The notes: a model not told the origin generated them from the sequence alone. 64,000 nt of DNA from Sulfurisphaera ohwakuensis (GCF_009729055.1 NZ_CP045484.1:1860001-1924000), one strand, 5' to 3'; shown: positions 51,545-59,628, counted from the stretch's first letter. Made by a program: numbers and translations.

Positions 51545-52575
51545 TTTGACAAGACCTCCTTAAATAAATTGATAAGATCATCAGCAGTTATACCAATTAT
51601 TTTAACGCCTTTATACCAATCCTTAATTTCTCTTTCTATATCCTCGACTCTAGACCATTTTAGTCTTGCCTCTAAGTCATAAATTGCTCTTCTAGGCTCT
51701 ACGAAGAAATCTCCAGTTATGAGTACAGCTTCTATCATTTTATCTCCAGCCATTTTAACTTGAAGTTTAATAAGACCTCCCTGGAATTTCTTCTCAATAT
51801 ATTTAATATCACCTTCAAGTGATTTCCTCAGATTATATATCCAATCTGGAGAGGAATATTTCATTCTAAGTTCTGAAATTAATCTCTTTTCATCTTCCGT
51901 GTAAGTTGAGTCCTCTAATTTCACATTTAAAGATTCTTCAAAAGATTGTTTTGCTAAGCTTATAATTTGACTCATCTCCACGTTATTACCTAATTCCCTG
52001 TTTACCCATGTCAGTCTATCTCTAAAGTCCTTAGCTAATTTATCTCTTAATTTCTCTGATGTAAGCCTTAACACAGAAACCATTGCTTCTGCATCAAAAT
52101 CCACTAGAATAGTTCCAGTAACTGCTATATATTTACCTTGTGAAAAGGCTCCAATACCAGAGATTTTTCTGCCATTTACTTCTACGTCATTTTTAGGCCT
52201 GAAATTAGCCTTTATACCAAGTTTTTCTAAGGTTTTTATTACACCTTCAGCTCCTCTTCTTATTGCCTCTTCTGGAGTGTAACCGAGATGTGAGGCTTCT
52301 GCGTAAATTTCCCAACCTAATTGTTCTTTTCCCATTATAATTGCTCCTCCACCAGTAGGTCTTCTTCCTATATCCCACCCTCTTTTCTTTACTTCCTCTA
52401 TGTTGACTTCTTGCTCTACAGCTTGATGGTAACCAATTAAAACGGCCGTTGGATCAAATATTACAAACCTAAGAATAGGTGGTGCACCGTTACTTACACT
52501 TTCTAATAATGCTTCCTCTCCAGCCAGTATTAGATCCTGAGGTCCTCGCTCTACAATAAATCTAAATGTAGTCAT
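51541..52575 (-). CDS. Lipoate-protein ligase, sLpl(AB) type
   Basis: A 344-residue ligase of the LplA/BirA fold. RRPTGGGAI (about residues 73-81) is the lipoyl-AMP loop, and DVEVNGRKISGIGAF (about 131-145) contains the catalytic lysine. A C-terminal accessory domain (about 255-344, ending IIGITADDLINLFKEVL) is fused, as in the sLpl(AB) form of sHdr organisms. It attaches octanoate or lipoate to lysine of LbpA. First gene of the five-gene lipoate operon, reading with LipS-type genes downstream. A paralogue lies at 56415. Confidence 0.85.
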   Translation of the reverse strand: MTTFRFIVERGPQDLILAGEEALLESVSNGAPPILRFVIFDPTAVLIGYHQAVEQEVNIEEVKKRGWDIGRRPTGGGAIIMGKEQLGWEIYAEASHLGYTPEEAIRRGAEGVIKTLEKLGIKANFRPKNDVEVNGRKISGIGAFSQGKYIAVTGTILVDFDAEAMVSVLRLTSEKLRDKLAKDFRDRLTWVNRELGNNVEMSQIISLAKQSFEESLNVKLEDSTYTEDEKRLISELRMKYSSPDWIYNLRKSLEGDIKYIEKKFQGGLIKLQVKMAGDKMIEAVLITGDFFVEPRRAIYDLEARLKWSRVEDIEREIKDWYKGVKIIGITADDLINLFKEVLSK

Positions 52576-52749
52576 CCTTAAGAAATAAAGTTATTTTATT
52601 TATTTAAAGATTTCTATTAGGAGAAAACTAGGACAATTTATAGAAATAACGAGAGAAGAAAATTGTACTATAACCTTAATTTTTTTAAATAACCCTTAAC
52701 GTTTTAAACTTTGAGAAATTTTTAAATATTAAAAAAGATAAGGTATTTT

Positions 52750-53079
52750 ATGATGAAAGAAAAACTAGAGTCCAAAAAAGATGAAATTAGATGTTGTTAT
52801 AAAATTACAGATACAGATGTAGCTGTTTTACTAAAGATGGTAGAAATAGAGAAACCTATAACCTCTGAAGAATTAGCTGATATTTTCAAGCTAAGTAAGA
52901 CTACTGTAGAAAATAGCTTAAAGAAATTGATAGAACTAGGTCTTGTTGTTAGGACTAAAACAGAAGGAAAGAAAATTGGAAGACCAAAGTATTACTATTC
53001 TATTTCATCAAATATTCTAGAGAAAATAAGAAATGACTTGCTTAACTGCGCAAAAAGAATGGAATTAGCAGCCACCTAG
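52750..53079 (+). CDS. wHTH regulator with paired cysteines (paralogue 2 of 3)
   Basis: A 109-residue winged-helix protein. Two adjacent cysteines precede the HTH (IRCCYKITDTDVAVL) and one follows it (LLNCAKRMEL near the C-terminus), the same places as in the paralogues at 32761 and 53516. The HTH is TSEELADIFKLSKTTVENSLKKL and the wing KKIGRPKYYYS. TTTAAATATT lies about 20-30 nt upstream. It is divergent from the lipoate operon and overlaps a TusA gene tail to tail by 15 nt. It probably senses sulfur or redox state and controls these genes; this is inference. Confidence 0.7.
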   Translation: MMKEKLESKKDEIRCCYKITDTDVAVLLKMVEIEKPITSEELADIFKLSKTTVENSLKKLIELGLVVRTKTEGKKIGRPKYYYSISSNILEKIRNDLLNCAKRMELAAT

Positions 53080-53322
53080 TTTAACGTCTTTAATTTCTTT
53101 ACTATCTTCTCCTTTTTCAATAATCATTAAATAAACACCATTTTGATTTGTAAGTTCTATAATCTTGCAATTCATTAAGTTTATCGCTTCTTTAATCATA
53201 TCAACACATTTAGGATCTTTAAATAATACCTTTACAGACCCCGATTTAATACTCATTAATTTGGCTACTGTTTTCATAAAAGGCTCAGGGCATTCTGCGT
53301 TAGTTGCATCAATAACTTCCAT
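53065..53322 (-). CDS. TusA-family sulfur carrier (second copy) with C-terminal cysteine
   Basis: An 85-residue TusA-like protein. C11 in NAECPEPFMKT is the CPxP persulfide site. Extra cysteines are present in DPKCVDM and LMNCKII, and the protein ends in a flexible charged tail with a terminal Gly-Gly-Cys (VKLGGC). The tail is absent from the main TusA at 42561. It may serve a separate delivery route. Convergent with the wHTH gene by 15 nt; the YHS-like gene starts 46 nt away on the other strand. Confidence 0.75.
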   Translation of the reverse strand: MEVIDATNAECPEPFMKTVAKLMSIKSGSVKVLFKDPKCVDMIKEAINLMNCKIIELTNQNGVYLMIIEKGEDSKEIKDVKLGGC

Positions 53323-53367
53323 AACTTACATTAAGAGTGCAAACTTAAAAATGTATTTACTTTTTTA

Positions 53368-53541
53368 ATGAATATGAAAGTTGTTTGCCCCGTGTGTAAC
53401 AGGCTCTTTGAAGCTGAATGTACACCATATAAGGTAACGTTTAATGAGATTGTATATTATTTTGACACAGAAATATGCCAATTGGCTTTTATGAGAGAGC
53501 CAGAAAAATTTGTTTTTAACTGCCAAAAGAAGAACGAATAA
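53368..53541 (+). CDS. 57-residue YHS/TRASH-like metal-binding protein
   Basis: A short gene (ATG to TAA) encoding MNMKVVCPVCNRLFEAE, then strands, then YYFDTEICQLAFMREPEKF and a last cysteine in FNCQKK. The CPxC pair, the YFD...C element and the PEKF helix end match the YHS/TRASH fold, which binds a metal through cysteines. Two alternative ATGs are two codons apart. Its 3' end overlaps the convergent regulator by 26 nt. It lies between a TusA gene and a two-cysteine regulator, so a role in metal or sulfur sensing is plausible. Confidence 0.65.
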   Translation: MNMKVVCPVCNRLFEAECTPYKVTFNEIVYYFDTEICQLAFMREPEKFVFNCQKKNE

Positions 53542-53902
53542 ATGAAGGAAGAGTATTGATGAACATTTCTGAACATTTCTTAAAATCTTCAGTAAGTTTT
53601 TTCACCAACTCTTCTTTATCTAGAGCTTTGTAGAGGTATTTTGGTCTTCCACCTTTATTTGATTGAACTTTTTCTCTTTCAATAAAACCTAAAGAAACAA
53701 GTTTATTGAGACTTCTATTTACAGAAGCTTTAGATAATTTTAGCATTTCTACCAATTCATCTTCTGTTATAGTTTTCTTTTCAATAACTGTTTGCAATAC
53801 TTTAAACTCTGTATCTGAAATATCATAACAAAAAGTTAATGCATCTATTAATTTAGCCTCTTTTCCCGAGGGCAAGGTTATTCTTTCTGTTTCTAGTTGC
53901 AT
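53516..53902 (-). CDS. wHTH regulator with paired cysteines (paralogue 3 of 3)
   Basis: A 128-residue winged-helix protein closely similar to the one at 32761: [25 protein letters not shown] at the start, [28 protein letters not shown] as HTH, NKGGRPKYLYKA as wing, and FKKCSEMF near the end. Its only two cysteines sit at the shared positions before and after the HTH. The start at 53902 has a TATA (AAATATATGA) about 25 nt upstream; a 13-residue longer frame would overlap it. It overlaps the YHS-like gene tail to tail. Confidence 0.7.
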   Translation of the reverse strand: MQLETERITLPSGKEAKLIDALTFCYDISDTEFKVLQTVIEKKTITEDELVEMLKLSKASVNRSLNKLVSLGFIEREKVQSNKGGRPKYLYKALDKEELVKKLTEDFKKCSEMFINTLPSFIRSSFGS

Positions 53903-53965
53903 ATAAAATATTTCATAAATCATATATTTAAATTTTATCAAAAAAAGTTTTTTAGCAAAAAGAGA

Positions 53966-54322
53966 TTAAGCCCAATAACCTTTGTTAATATCTTCTATTT
54001 TTGTAAAAAGGGCAATTTGGAAATACCTAAATGCTTCTACTGTAAATTTTATAGCATTTTGATCATCAAACTGAGATATTTTATTTATAAGCTCATTAAA
54101 AAACCTAGATAAATCATTATAAGTTGCCTTATCTAAGTCTGGATATTGAGATAAATCTAACGCTTTTATTATCTCATCTTTTGTTTTAGCACTCTTAACC
54201 TTATCATAAATAATCATTACTATCCCTCTTCCTCCTTGCTTACCAAACAGTGCTTCTTGAGGATTTCTCAGCCATCTAGCATATGTTGCAGCTAATTTCT
54301 TAGCCTCGTTTTCAATAGACAC
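53966..54322 (-). CDS. Hypothetical protein
   Basis: A 118-residue soluble, mainly helical protein with no cysteine: MSIENEAKKLAATYARWL, a glycine patch GKQGGRGIVMIIYDKV and helices with aromatic residues (FRYFQIALF). No family is recognised. It is head to head with the queC gene with only 37 nt between the starts, so they share a control region. Confidence 0.5.
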   Translation of the reverse strand: MSIENEAKKLAATYARWLRNPQEALFGKQGGRGIVMIIYDKVKSAKTKDEIIKALDLSQYPDLDKATYNDLSRFFNELINKISQFDDQNAIKFTVEAFRYFQIALFTKIEDINKGYWA

Positions 54323-54359
54323 AATTTATAATTAGAATAAAAAGTATTAAAATATAATT

Positions 54360-54968
54360 ATGAAAGCATTACTTTTAATGTCTGGTGGACTAGACTCTTC
54401 TTCAGCTGCTTATTACTACACGAGAAGGGGACTTAATTTTGATTGCCTATTCATAAACTATGGACAAAGATCAGCAAGAATGCAACTGAGAAGCAGTAAA
54501 ATTATTTGTGAAAAATTAAATAAGAAGTTATTAGTAGCTGATATAAGAAAAATTAGAGAATTATTTATATCTGATAGCTGGTTAAAGCCTCATGAACCAA
54601 TAACTCATAGAAATTTAGTAATAATACCAATTGCAATTGCTTTTGCCAAAGAAAAGGGATATGAAGAGATTATAATTGCTAGCGTTAAAGAAGATTGTGA
54701 ATATGAACAAAATAGAATAGAGATCATTAAAGAACTAAAAAATTTAGGAGAAATTCTAAAAGTAAAAGTCTTAACGCCTTTTGCTGGCATGCCAAAGTCA
54801 TTTCTACTTAAGCTAGGTGTTTCGGCTGGATTAGATCCTTCCTTGACTTATTCTTGCCTTTTAGGTCATAAATATCATTGCGGACAATGTAGTCAATGTT
54901 TAAAAAGAAGAGAAGCGTTCAAAAGTGCTAACATCCAAGATCCTACAAAATACCTAAATCTTTCTTAA
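54360..54968 (+). CDS. queC: 7-cyano-7-deazaguanine synthase QueC
   Basis: A 202-residue PP-loop ATPase. SGGLDSS (residues 8-14) is the PP-loop. The C-terminal zinc site is seen as SCLLG...HCGQCSQCLKR. QueC makes preQ0, precursor of archaeosine in archaeal tRNA. It is slightly shorter than bacterial QueC (about 220-230). The genes queD and queE are not in the window. Its end overlaps the HAD-like gene tail to tail by 15 nt. A PP-loop sulfur-transfer enzyme is the main alternative, but the CGxCxxC ending favours QueC. Confidence 0.85.
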   Translation: MKALLLMSGGLDSSSAAYYYTRRGLNFDCLFINYGQRSARMQLRSSKIICEKLNKKLLVADIRKIRELFISDSWLKPHEPITHRNLVIIPIAIAFAKEKGYEEIIIASVKEDCEYEQNRIEIIKELKNLGEILKVKVLTPFAGMPKSFLLKLGVSAGLDPSLTYSCLLGHKYHCGQCSQCLKRREAFKSANIQDPTKYLNLS

Positions 54969-55436
54969 TCTTCTTAGAGAATTAATTAAGGAAGACATAT
55001 CCTTACTAATTAAATACGGACTATATCTCGAACAGTCTCTAAATCTTTCTATGCACACTACCTTTATTCTTGAATCGTAAAATCTTGCTGAGAGCAAATC
55101 TAACGGAGATGAACCGATTGTTATTACATTTAATGGATCCCACTTAGTCCTTCTAAATAATTCTTCATAAGGGGCTTTTGAAGGCTTAGTCCTACCATTA
55201 TTACTAATGAAGGGAAAATTAAGCTCTAGTTTGTTAACTATCTCTTTTGTAATTTTTTCATCATATGGAGAGAGTAAATAAATCTCATCGCGTATGTTTA
55301 ATAGTTCTTTCCAATCCTCAAATGTTTCAGTTGTAATAGGAATATCTGTTATAGGTGTGCCCTTGTAGATATTATATAAAATATCGGTTAGGTCTATCTT
55401 TAGGATTACTCCATCAATCCAAACGGCGTATTTCAT
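54954..55436 (-). CDS. HAD-like hydrolase, degenerate
   Basis: A 160-residue protein with features of the HAD superfamily: KPSKAPYEELF (motif III-like Lys) followed by VITIGSSPLDLLSAR, similar to the GDsxxD motif IV. The N-terminal DxD is reduced to WIDGVIL, so phosphatase activity may be altered or lost. No cap domain is evident. It is convergent with queC (15-nt overlap) and divergent from lbpA (46 nt between starts). Confidence 0.5.
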   Translation of the reverse strand: MKYAVWIDGVILKIDLTDILYNIYKGTPITDIPITTETFEDWKELLNIRDEIYLLSPYDEKITKEIVNKLELNFPFISNNGRTKPSKAPYEELFRRTKWDPLNVITIGSSPLDLLSARFYDSRIKVVCIERFRDCSRYSPYLISKDMSSLINSLRRLRKI

Positions 55437-55482
55437 TAATTAATAATAAAAGTTAATAAGATTAAATTTTATACTTTAACTC

Positions 55483-55893
55483 ATGCAAGTAGAAGGTTTT
55501 GAATTTCCAGATGAGCTTTATTACTACCCAGAAGAACATGTATGGGTAAAAATTGAAGGAGACATGGTTACTGTAGGTATAACATCACTTGGTCAATATA
55601 TGGCTGGTAAAATATTTCAAGTTACAACTAAAAATAAAGGGGAAAAAGTAACTCCTAAAAGTGTAATTTTCACATTAGAATCTGCTAAGTGGATTGGAAA
55701 ATTTAGATTACCCGTAGAAGGAGAAATAGTTGACATTAATGATGAAGTTGTAAAAAACCCAACTCTGATTAACGAAAAACCATATGATGCATGGATAGTT
55801 AAAATAAAAGGAGACATAAAGAAGGAAAAATTACTCCCAGTATCTGAGGCTGTTAAAATATTTGAAAATGACGCTAAAAGAGTAATTAGATAA
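55483..55893 (+). CDS. lbpA: Lipoate-binding protein LbpA (GcvH-like), copy 1
   Basis: A 136-residue GcvH-fold protein. K69 in FTLESAKWIGKF is the lysine that carries lipoate; the preceding GLGQYMAGKIF-like (TSLGQYMAGK) and following PVEGEIVDIN segments are GcvH marks. There are no glycine-cleavage genes here; in sHdr organisms LbpA carries sulfur bound to lipoamide. A second copy and a ligase follow. The TATA-like TTTTATACTTT lies just upstream of the ATG. Confidence 0.88.
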   Translation: MQVEGFEFPDELYYYPEEHVWVKIEGDMVTVGITSLGQYMAGKIFQVTTKNKGEKVTPKSVIFTLESAKWIGKFRLPVEGEIVDINDEVVKNPTLINEKPYDAWIVKIKGDIKKEKLLPVSEAVKIFENDAKRVIR

Positions 55894-55966
55894 TTAATTT
55901 AAATTTCTTTTTCGAGCAAAACATTTTTATTATATTTCTTAGATATAGTAGAAGAGAGGGTTAAAT

Positions 55967-56413
55967 ATGGCAAATGTCTCAAATTGTGAAATTCCAGAAA
56001 ATTTATTATATTTCATAGAAGGTAAGAATACTGTATGGGCAAAACAAGAAGCTCCGGATGTCATAGTAGTAGGAATAACTGATATTGCACAAACAATGGC
56101 TGGTAAGGTAGTTAAGGTTAGATTAAAGAAAAAGGGAACTAAAGTTGAAAGGGGTAAACCAGTAGCTACAATGGAGAGCGGAAAGTGGGCTGGACCAGTC
56201 CCAGCACCAGCAAGTGGAGAAATTATTGATGTAAATCCAGATGTCGAGAAAAACCCGGTTTTAGTTAATCAAGATCCTTACGGAAAGGGATGGTTAGTAA
56301 AGATGAAAGTTAACAATCCAGAAGAGCTTAAGCAATTGGTTACTGGAAGCGCAGCAGTATCTAAATTAACTGAACTGATTAATAGTGAGAAACTACAGTG
56401 CAAGAGGCTATGA
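55967..56413 (+). CDS. lbpA2: Lipoate-binding protein LbpA (GcvH-like), copy 2
   Basis: A 148-residue GcvH-like protein with K73 in TMESGKWAGPVPA as the lipoyl lysine. It differs from copy 1 in its N-terminus (MANVSNCEIPENLLYF, with a Cys) and in a longer C-terminal helix with a Cys four residues from the end. The next gene, a lipoate ligase, starts 1 nt after its stop. Two different LbpA types in one cluster suggest separate partners, for example sHdr and the lipoyl-recycling flavoprotein. Confidence 0.87.
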   Translation: MANVSNCEIPENLLYFIEGKNTVWAKQEAPDVIVVGITDIAQTMAGKVVKVRLKKKGTKVERGKPVATMESGKWAGPVPAPASGEIIDVNPDVEKNPVLVNQDPYGKGWLVKMKVNNPEELKQLVTGSAAVSKLTELINSEKLQCKRL

Positions 56414-56414
56414 A

Positions 56415-57509
56415 ATGTCCTGGAGGTTTATTTCCCTCCCTCCTCAAGACGGCTATCATATGGTAACATCTTTTGTAGCTGTAGCTGATTATGTCTCAAG
56501 AGGAGGGAAAAACACACTTTTAGTTTTTTACTCTGATAAACCTTTTGTTAATGTTGGAGTTCACCAAGAAGTATGGCTAGAAGTAAACCTTGAATTTACT
56601 AAGAAAATGGGTATTCCTGTAGTTAGAAGAGATCTTGGTGGTGGAACAGTAGTTATTACACCTGGAGAACATGATTATTTTATTGTTGTTAAAGCTGATG
56701 AAGCACCTTCTAGTCCTAAAGCACTTTATGAAAAATACCTTACCCCAGTTGTAAATGTGTTAAAATCTTACGGTATTAACGCACAGCTTAGAGATCAGGA
56801 TATAGTAGTAAACGGTAAGAAAATTAGTGGAAATGGCGCAATGACCTATAATAAGGCAGTTGTTATTACTGGTAATATTTTACTTAGCCTTGATGTGGAT
56901 TTAATAAGTAAATGTATTAGAGTACCTACAGAAAAATTCCGAGATAAAATGGCTAAAGAAATGAGTGACTGGTTAACAAGCTTAGAAAAAGAATTAGGAT
57001 ATATTCCACCTAGGGAAGAGATTAATAAAAAGTTAAAAGAAGAATTTGAAAAATCTTTAGGAGTTAAGTTTGAAGAAGCTAATTTAACACCAGAGGAAAT
57101 AGAACTTTGGGACAGATTAGCTAAAGAGAAGATGAATGAAGAGTGGATTTATTACAAAGATAATAGACATCCAGAATTACATACAGAAAGATGTGTTAAA
57201 ATTAATAGTGCTGTTGCTTTATGTCACCTAGATTATAAAGCAAGAAAACTAGTTAGGATTACAGTAAAAATAGTAAATAAGAAATTTGATGAAGTTTCTA
57301 TTTCAGGTGACTTCTTTATAATGTCTCCGAAAGACTTTTTAGAGTATTTAGAAGATTCATTAAAAGGAGCTAGTGTCGCTGATTTTGAAAAAAATATAAG
57401 AAAAGTGTTTGAAGAAAAGAAACCAATAATATTTGGTTTTACCGCAGACGATCTAGTTAATGCGTTTAAAGAAATCTTAAATAAACCAGAAGTTCAAGAG
57501 GTTATATAG
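56415..57509 (+). CDS. Lipoate-protein ligase, sLpl(AB) type, paralogue 2
   Basis: A 364-residue LplA-fold ligase. RRDLGGGTVVI (about 68-78) and DIVVNGKKISGNGAM (about 130-144, with the catalytic lysine) are the key segments. A C-terminal accessory domain ends IIFGFTADDLVNAFKEIL, matching the end of the ligase at 51541. The first residues MSWRFISLPPQDGYHMV and the start at 56415 (1 nt after the lbpA2 stop) indicate translational coupling. A frame ten codons longer is not favoured. Its last 8 nt overlap the CBS gene. Confidence 0.85.
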   Translation: MSWRFISLPPQDGYHMVTSFVAVADYVSRGGKNTLLVFYSDKPFVNVGVHQEVWLEVNLEFTKKMGIPVVRRDLGGGTVVITPGEHDYFIVVKADEAPSSPKALYEKYLTPVVNVLKSYGINAQLRDQDIVVNGKKISGNGAMTYNKAVVITGNILLSLDVDLISKCIRVPTEKFRDKMAKEMSDWLTSLEKELGYIPPREEINKKLKEEFEKSLGVKFEEANLTPEEIELWDRLAKEKMNEEWIYYKDNRHPELHTERCVKINSAVALCHLDYKARKLVRITVKIVNKKFDEVSISGDFFIMSPKDFLEYLEDSLKGASVADFEKNIRKVFEEKKPIIFGFTADDLVNAFKEILNKPEVQEVI

Positions 57510-58221
57510 ATAAGACAGCTAATATTTCTCTTTCACCTAAACTTCCTAATAACGATAAAGCATCCACAACAGGAAGGAACCCGATATTTTTCTCAGCCAT
57601 GAGTAATCTAGCAGTCTCTAGAGATGAATCTGGAGTAACTTTGTAAACATTTAATGTCATATACCCTTCAGCTTTAACGCTTGTTAAGTCCCTTTTTGCC
57701 AGTAACGCTCTTCCTATATCTTTTGCTGATATTACACCTATCGGTCTTTTTTCATCTACTATTACTGCATGTCTTTGCCAGTAAGATTTCATAAAATCAA
57801 CAATATCTGATAATTTAGTTTCTTTGGTTGCAACTAATGGGTCAACATTCATTACGTCCCCTACCTTCACATCTCCTTTAACTTTACAGTGCCTAATTAA
57901 GTCCCTTTCGGTAACTATTCCTACAATTCTAACTCCATCACCCACAACTAGTGAGCCTATTCCCTCACTTGTCATAATTCTACAAGCCTCTTTTATGTCT
58001 GAAGTAGGTGTTATGAAAACAATATCCTTATTCATTATCTCTTCTACTGTCCCATCAATTTTTCTCCAGTTGTAAACAATATCACGTATAGTTATGATTC
58101 CGTCTTTTTCAACTAGAAGCCTCCTTATGTTGTTATTAATCATAATTTCCAAGGCTTTAAAAATAGAAGTACCTTTAGTTACATAAATCACATCTTTTGT
58201 CATAATATCCTTAACTAACAT
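57502..58221 (-). CDS. Four-CBS-domain protein
   Basis: A 239-residue protein made of four CBS motifs (two Bateman modules), beginning MLVKDIMTKDVIYV. Repeated signatures are V-x-D-I/V-M and the GIVTERDLIRH, GVISAKDIGRAL and VREILAVL-like helix ends. CBS pairs bind AMP, ATP or SAM and sense energy state. The start overlaps the stop of a 44-residue gene (TAATG), so the two are coupled. It ends tail to tail on the ligase gene (8 nt). Confidence 0.85.
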   Translation of the reverse strand: MLVKDIMTKDVIYVTKGTSIFKALEIMINNNIRRLLVEKDGIITIRDIVYNWRKIDGTVEEIMNKDIVFITPTSDIKEACRIMTSEGIGSLVVGDGVRIVGIVTERDLIRHCKVKGDVKVGDVMNVDPLVATKETKLSDIVDFMKSYWQRHAVIVDEKRPIGVISAKDIGRALLAKRDLTSVKAEGYMTLNVYKVTPDSSLETARLLMAEKNIGFLPVVDALSLLGSLGEREILAVLSI

Positions 58222-58355
58222 TAGATAGCCCTCTGTGGATTTACACCGTGAGCCCTAAAACACTCTTCTACTGATATATATTTCCATAATGCTTCTGGCT
58301 TATAACATTCTAGTGCTGGATTCTCAGATTCTTTCTGTTGTTGAGTAACCATCAT
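58221..58355 (-). CDS. 44-residue protein coupled to the CBS gene
   Basis: An ATG-to-TAA frame whose stop overlaps the CBS-protein start by 1 nt (TAATG). The peptide MMVTQQQKESENPALE is followed by CYKPEALWKYISVEECF and RAHGVNPQRAI. It has two cysteines 16 residues apart and no membrane segment. A shared TATA region at 58370-58385 serves it and the divergent gene at 58407. It is too short for usual gene prediction, but coupling supports it. Function unknown. Confidence 0.55.
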   Translation of the reverse strand: MMVTQQQKESENPALECYKPEALWKYISVEECFRAHGVNPQRAI

Positions 58356-58369
58356 GTTAAATCCCAGAT

Positions 58370-58385
58370 AACATTATATTTTAAA
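58370..58385. promoter_or_regulatory. Two-way promoter region
   Basis: An A/T block reading TATATTTTAAAA on one strand and its complement on the other lies about 22-35 nt upstream of the + strand ATG at 58407 and 15-30 nt upstream of the minus-strand ATG at 58355. Confidence 0.45.
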
Positions 58386-58406
58386 AAAGAAAAAAATTTT
58401 ACTCAT

Positions 58407-58856
58407 ATGAAAGTAAAAGTTGGAAACCTCGATTTAGAGATTGTTGGCGAAATTGAACTTAATGGAAAGACTTATAAGATCGTTGAAGTACCTAGTGCTG
58501 ACGACTTTAAGGGATTTCCACCATCATGGGAAACAATAAAGAATTCCATGCTTAGCTGGAGACCTTATTTTAAAGGAAAGATGTTAGATGTAGATGGAAA
58601 ACTAATTCCTATAGTTAATGACGAATATGTATTATACCTTGATGAGGAAATGTACGAGTTACTTCTGGATTTATATTATACTTTTAAAGTTAATAAGCCT
58701 CCTATTGAAGTGAACGTTAGTACAGTAGTTACAAGACAAATAGAGAATTACGAGGCGAAGATAAATAGAAATTTAGATCCAGAAGAGAAAACACATTTAT
58801 ATTTAAGATATTCAATCGAATTAGCAATTTTAAAAGATATAGGGATGATATCATGA
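58407..58856 (+). CDS. Hypothetical protein coupled to OsmC-like gene
   Basis: A 149-residue soluble protein with a beta-rich start (MKVKVGNLDLEIVGEIEL), FKGFPPSWETIKNSMLSWRPYF near 35-55, and a helical end containing EKTHLYLRYSIELAILKDIG. No cysteine and no recognised family. The ATG at 58407 is chosen from the TATA spacing; a 23-residue longer frame is unlikely. It overlaps the OsmC-like gene by 4 nt (ATGA), so the two act together. Confidence 0.6.
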   Translation: MKVKVGNLDLEIVGEIELNGKTYKIVEVPSADDFKGFPPSWETIKNSMLSWRPYFKGKMLDVDGKLIPIVNDEYVLYLDEEMYELLLDLYYTFKVNKPPIEVNVSTVVTRQIENYEAKINRNLDPEEKTHLYLRYSIELAILKDIGMIS

Positions 58857-59263
58857 TAACTTTTACCGTTGAAGGAACTTTAGAGGGAGATAAAGTAAAA
58901 GTAAATGTAAAAGATACTGAATTTACTATAGGCTTACTCGGTTCTGATTATCCAACACCAGAAGAAGTTTTACTTGCTTCAGCCTTATCTTGTCTCATGC
59001 TAACAGTTTACTACGTTGCTAATGAAAAAGGGCTAAGAATTGAAAAGATGAATGGATATATTGAAGGAAATCTAGATCCTAAAGGCTTTCAAGGAGATCC
59101 TAATATTCCTCCTGGTTTTCTTGATATATCTTATGAAATAGAGGTAAAAGCTGATAATAAAGAGTTATTGGAAAAAGTATTAGAAGAATCTGAGAGGAGG
59201 TGTCCTCTTAAAGACACACTAACGAGAAGTATTAAAGTTAATGTGAAATGGAAGGTAATTTAA
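58853..59263 (+). CDS. OsmC/Ohr-like peroxiredoxin-family protein
   Basis: A 136-residue OsmC-fold protein. The two family cysteines are present: one in LASALSCLMLTVYYVA (about 49) and one in ERRCPLKDTL (about 117), as in OsmC/Ohr hydroperoxide or persulfide-handling proteins. The TPEEVLLAS segment before the first Cys is typical. The enzyme could reduce organic peroxides or sulfur compounds with lipoyl or thiol donors. Lipoyl proteins reduce Ohr in bacteria, and lipoyl proteins are encoded just upstream here. Confidence 0.8.
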   Translation: MITFTVEGTLEGDKVKVNVKDTEFTIGLLGSDYPTPEEVLLASALSCLMLTVYYVANEKGLRIEKMNGYIEGNLDPKGFQGDPNIPPGFLDISYEIEVKADNKELLEKVLEESERRCPLKDTLTRSIKVNVKWKVI

Positions 59264-59295
59264 AACTTTTTAATTTAAAAAATTAAATTATAATT

Positions 59296-59628
59296 ATGAT
59301 GGTAGAAGAAGAGCTCCTTAAACCTGGTGAAAATGAACTTAAAGAAATGCAACCATATATTTTCGATCTAATAGATCAATTAAACAATATACTAGTACAA
59401 AATGAGGATTTACTAACACAGATCGGACTTGCAAGAAGAATATCAGTAACTCTCTCTATAATGACACTCCACAGATATAACCCAGATATTTTCATGAAAG
59501 AGGTATGGGATGACGTTCTACAAATAGTAGAAGAACTAAAAAAGATACCGCAAGTTGCTACCCAATTAAATGATTTACTTTCTGACATAGAAAAATTGAA
59601 CGAACTTAAAAAACAAGCTGGAATATGA
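59296..59628 (+). CDS. Hypothetical helical protein
   Basis: A 110-residue all-helical protein, acidic, without cysteine. Segments such as LIDQLNNILVQNEDLLTQIG and IVEELKKIPQVATQLNDLLSD have a heptad character suited to helical bundles and recall DUF1641-type helices, but the similarity is weak. It follows the OsmC-like gene by 32 nt. T-rich DNA (59629-59658) ends the unit. Confidence 0.5.
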   Translation: MMVEEELLKPGENELKEMQPYIFDLIDQLNNILVQNEDLLTQIGLARRISVTLSIMTLHRYNPDIFMKEVWDDVLQIVEELKKIPQVATQLNDLLSDIEKLNELKKQAGI

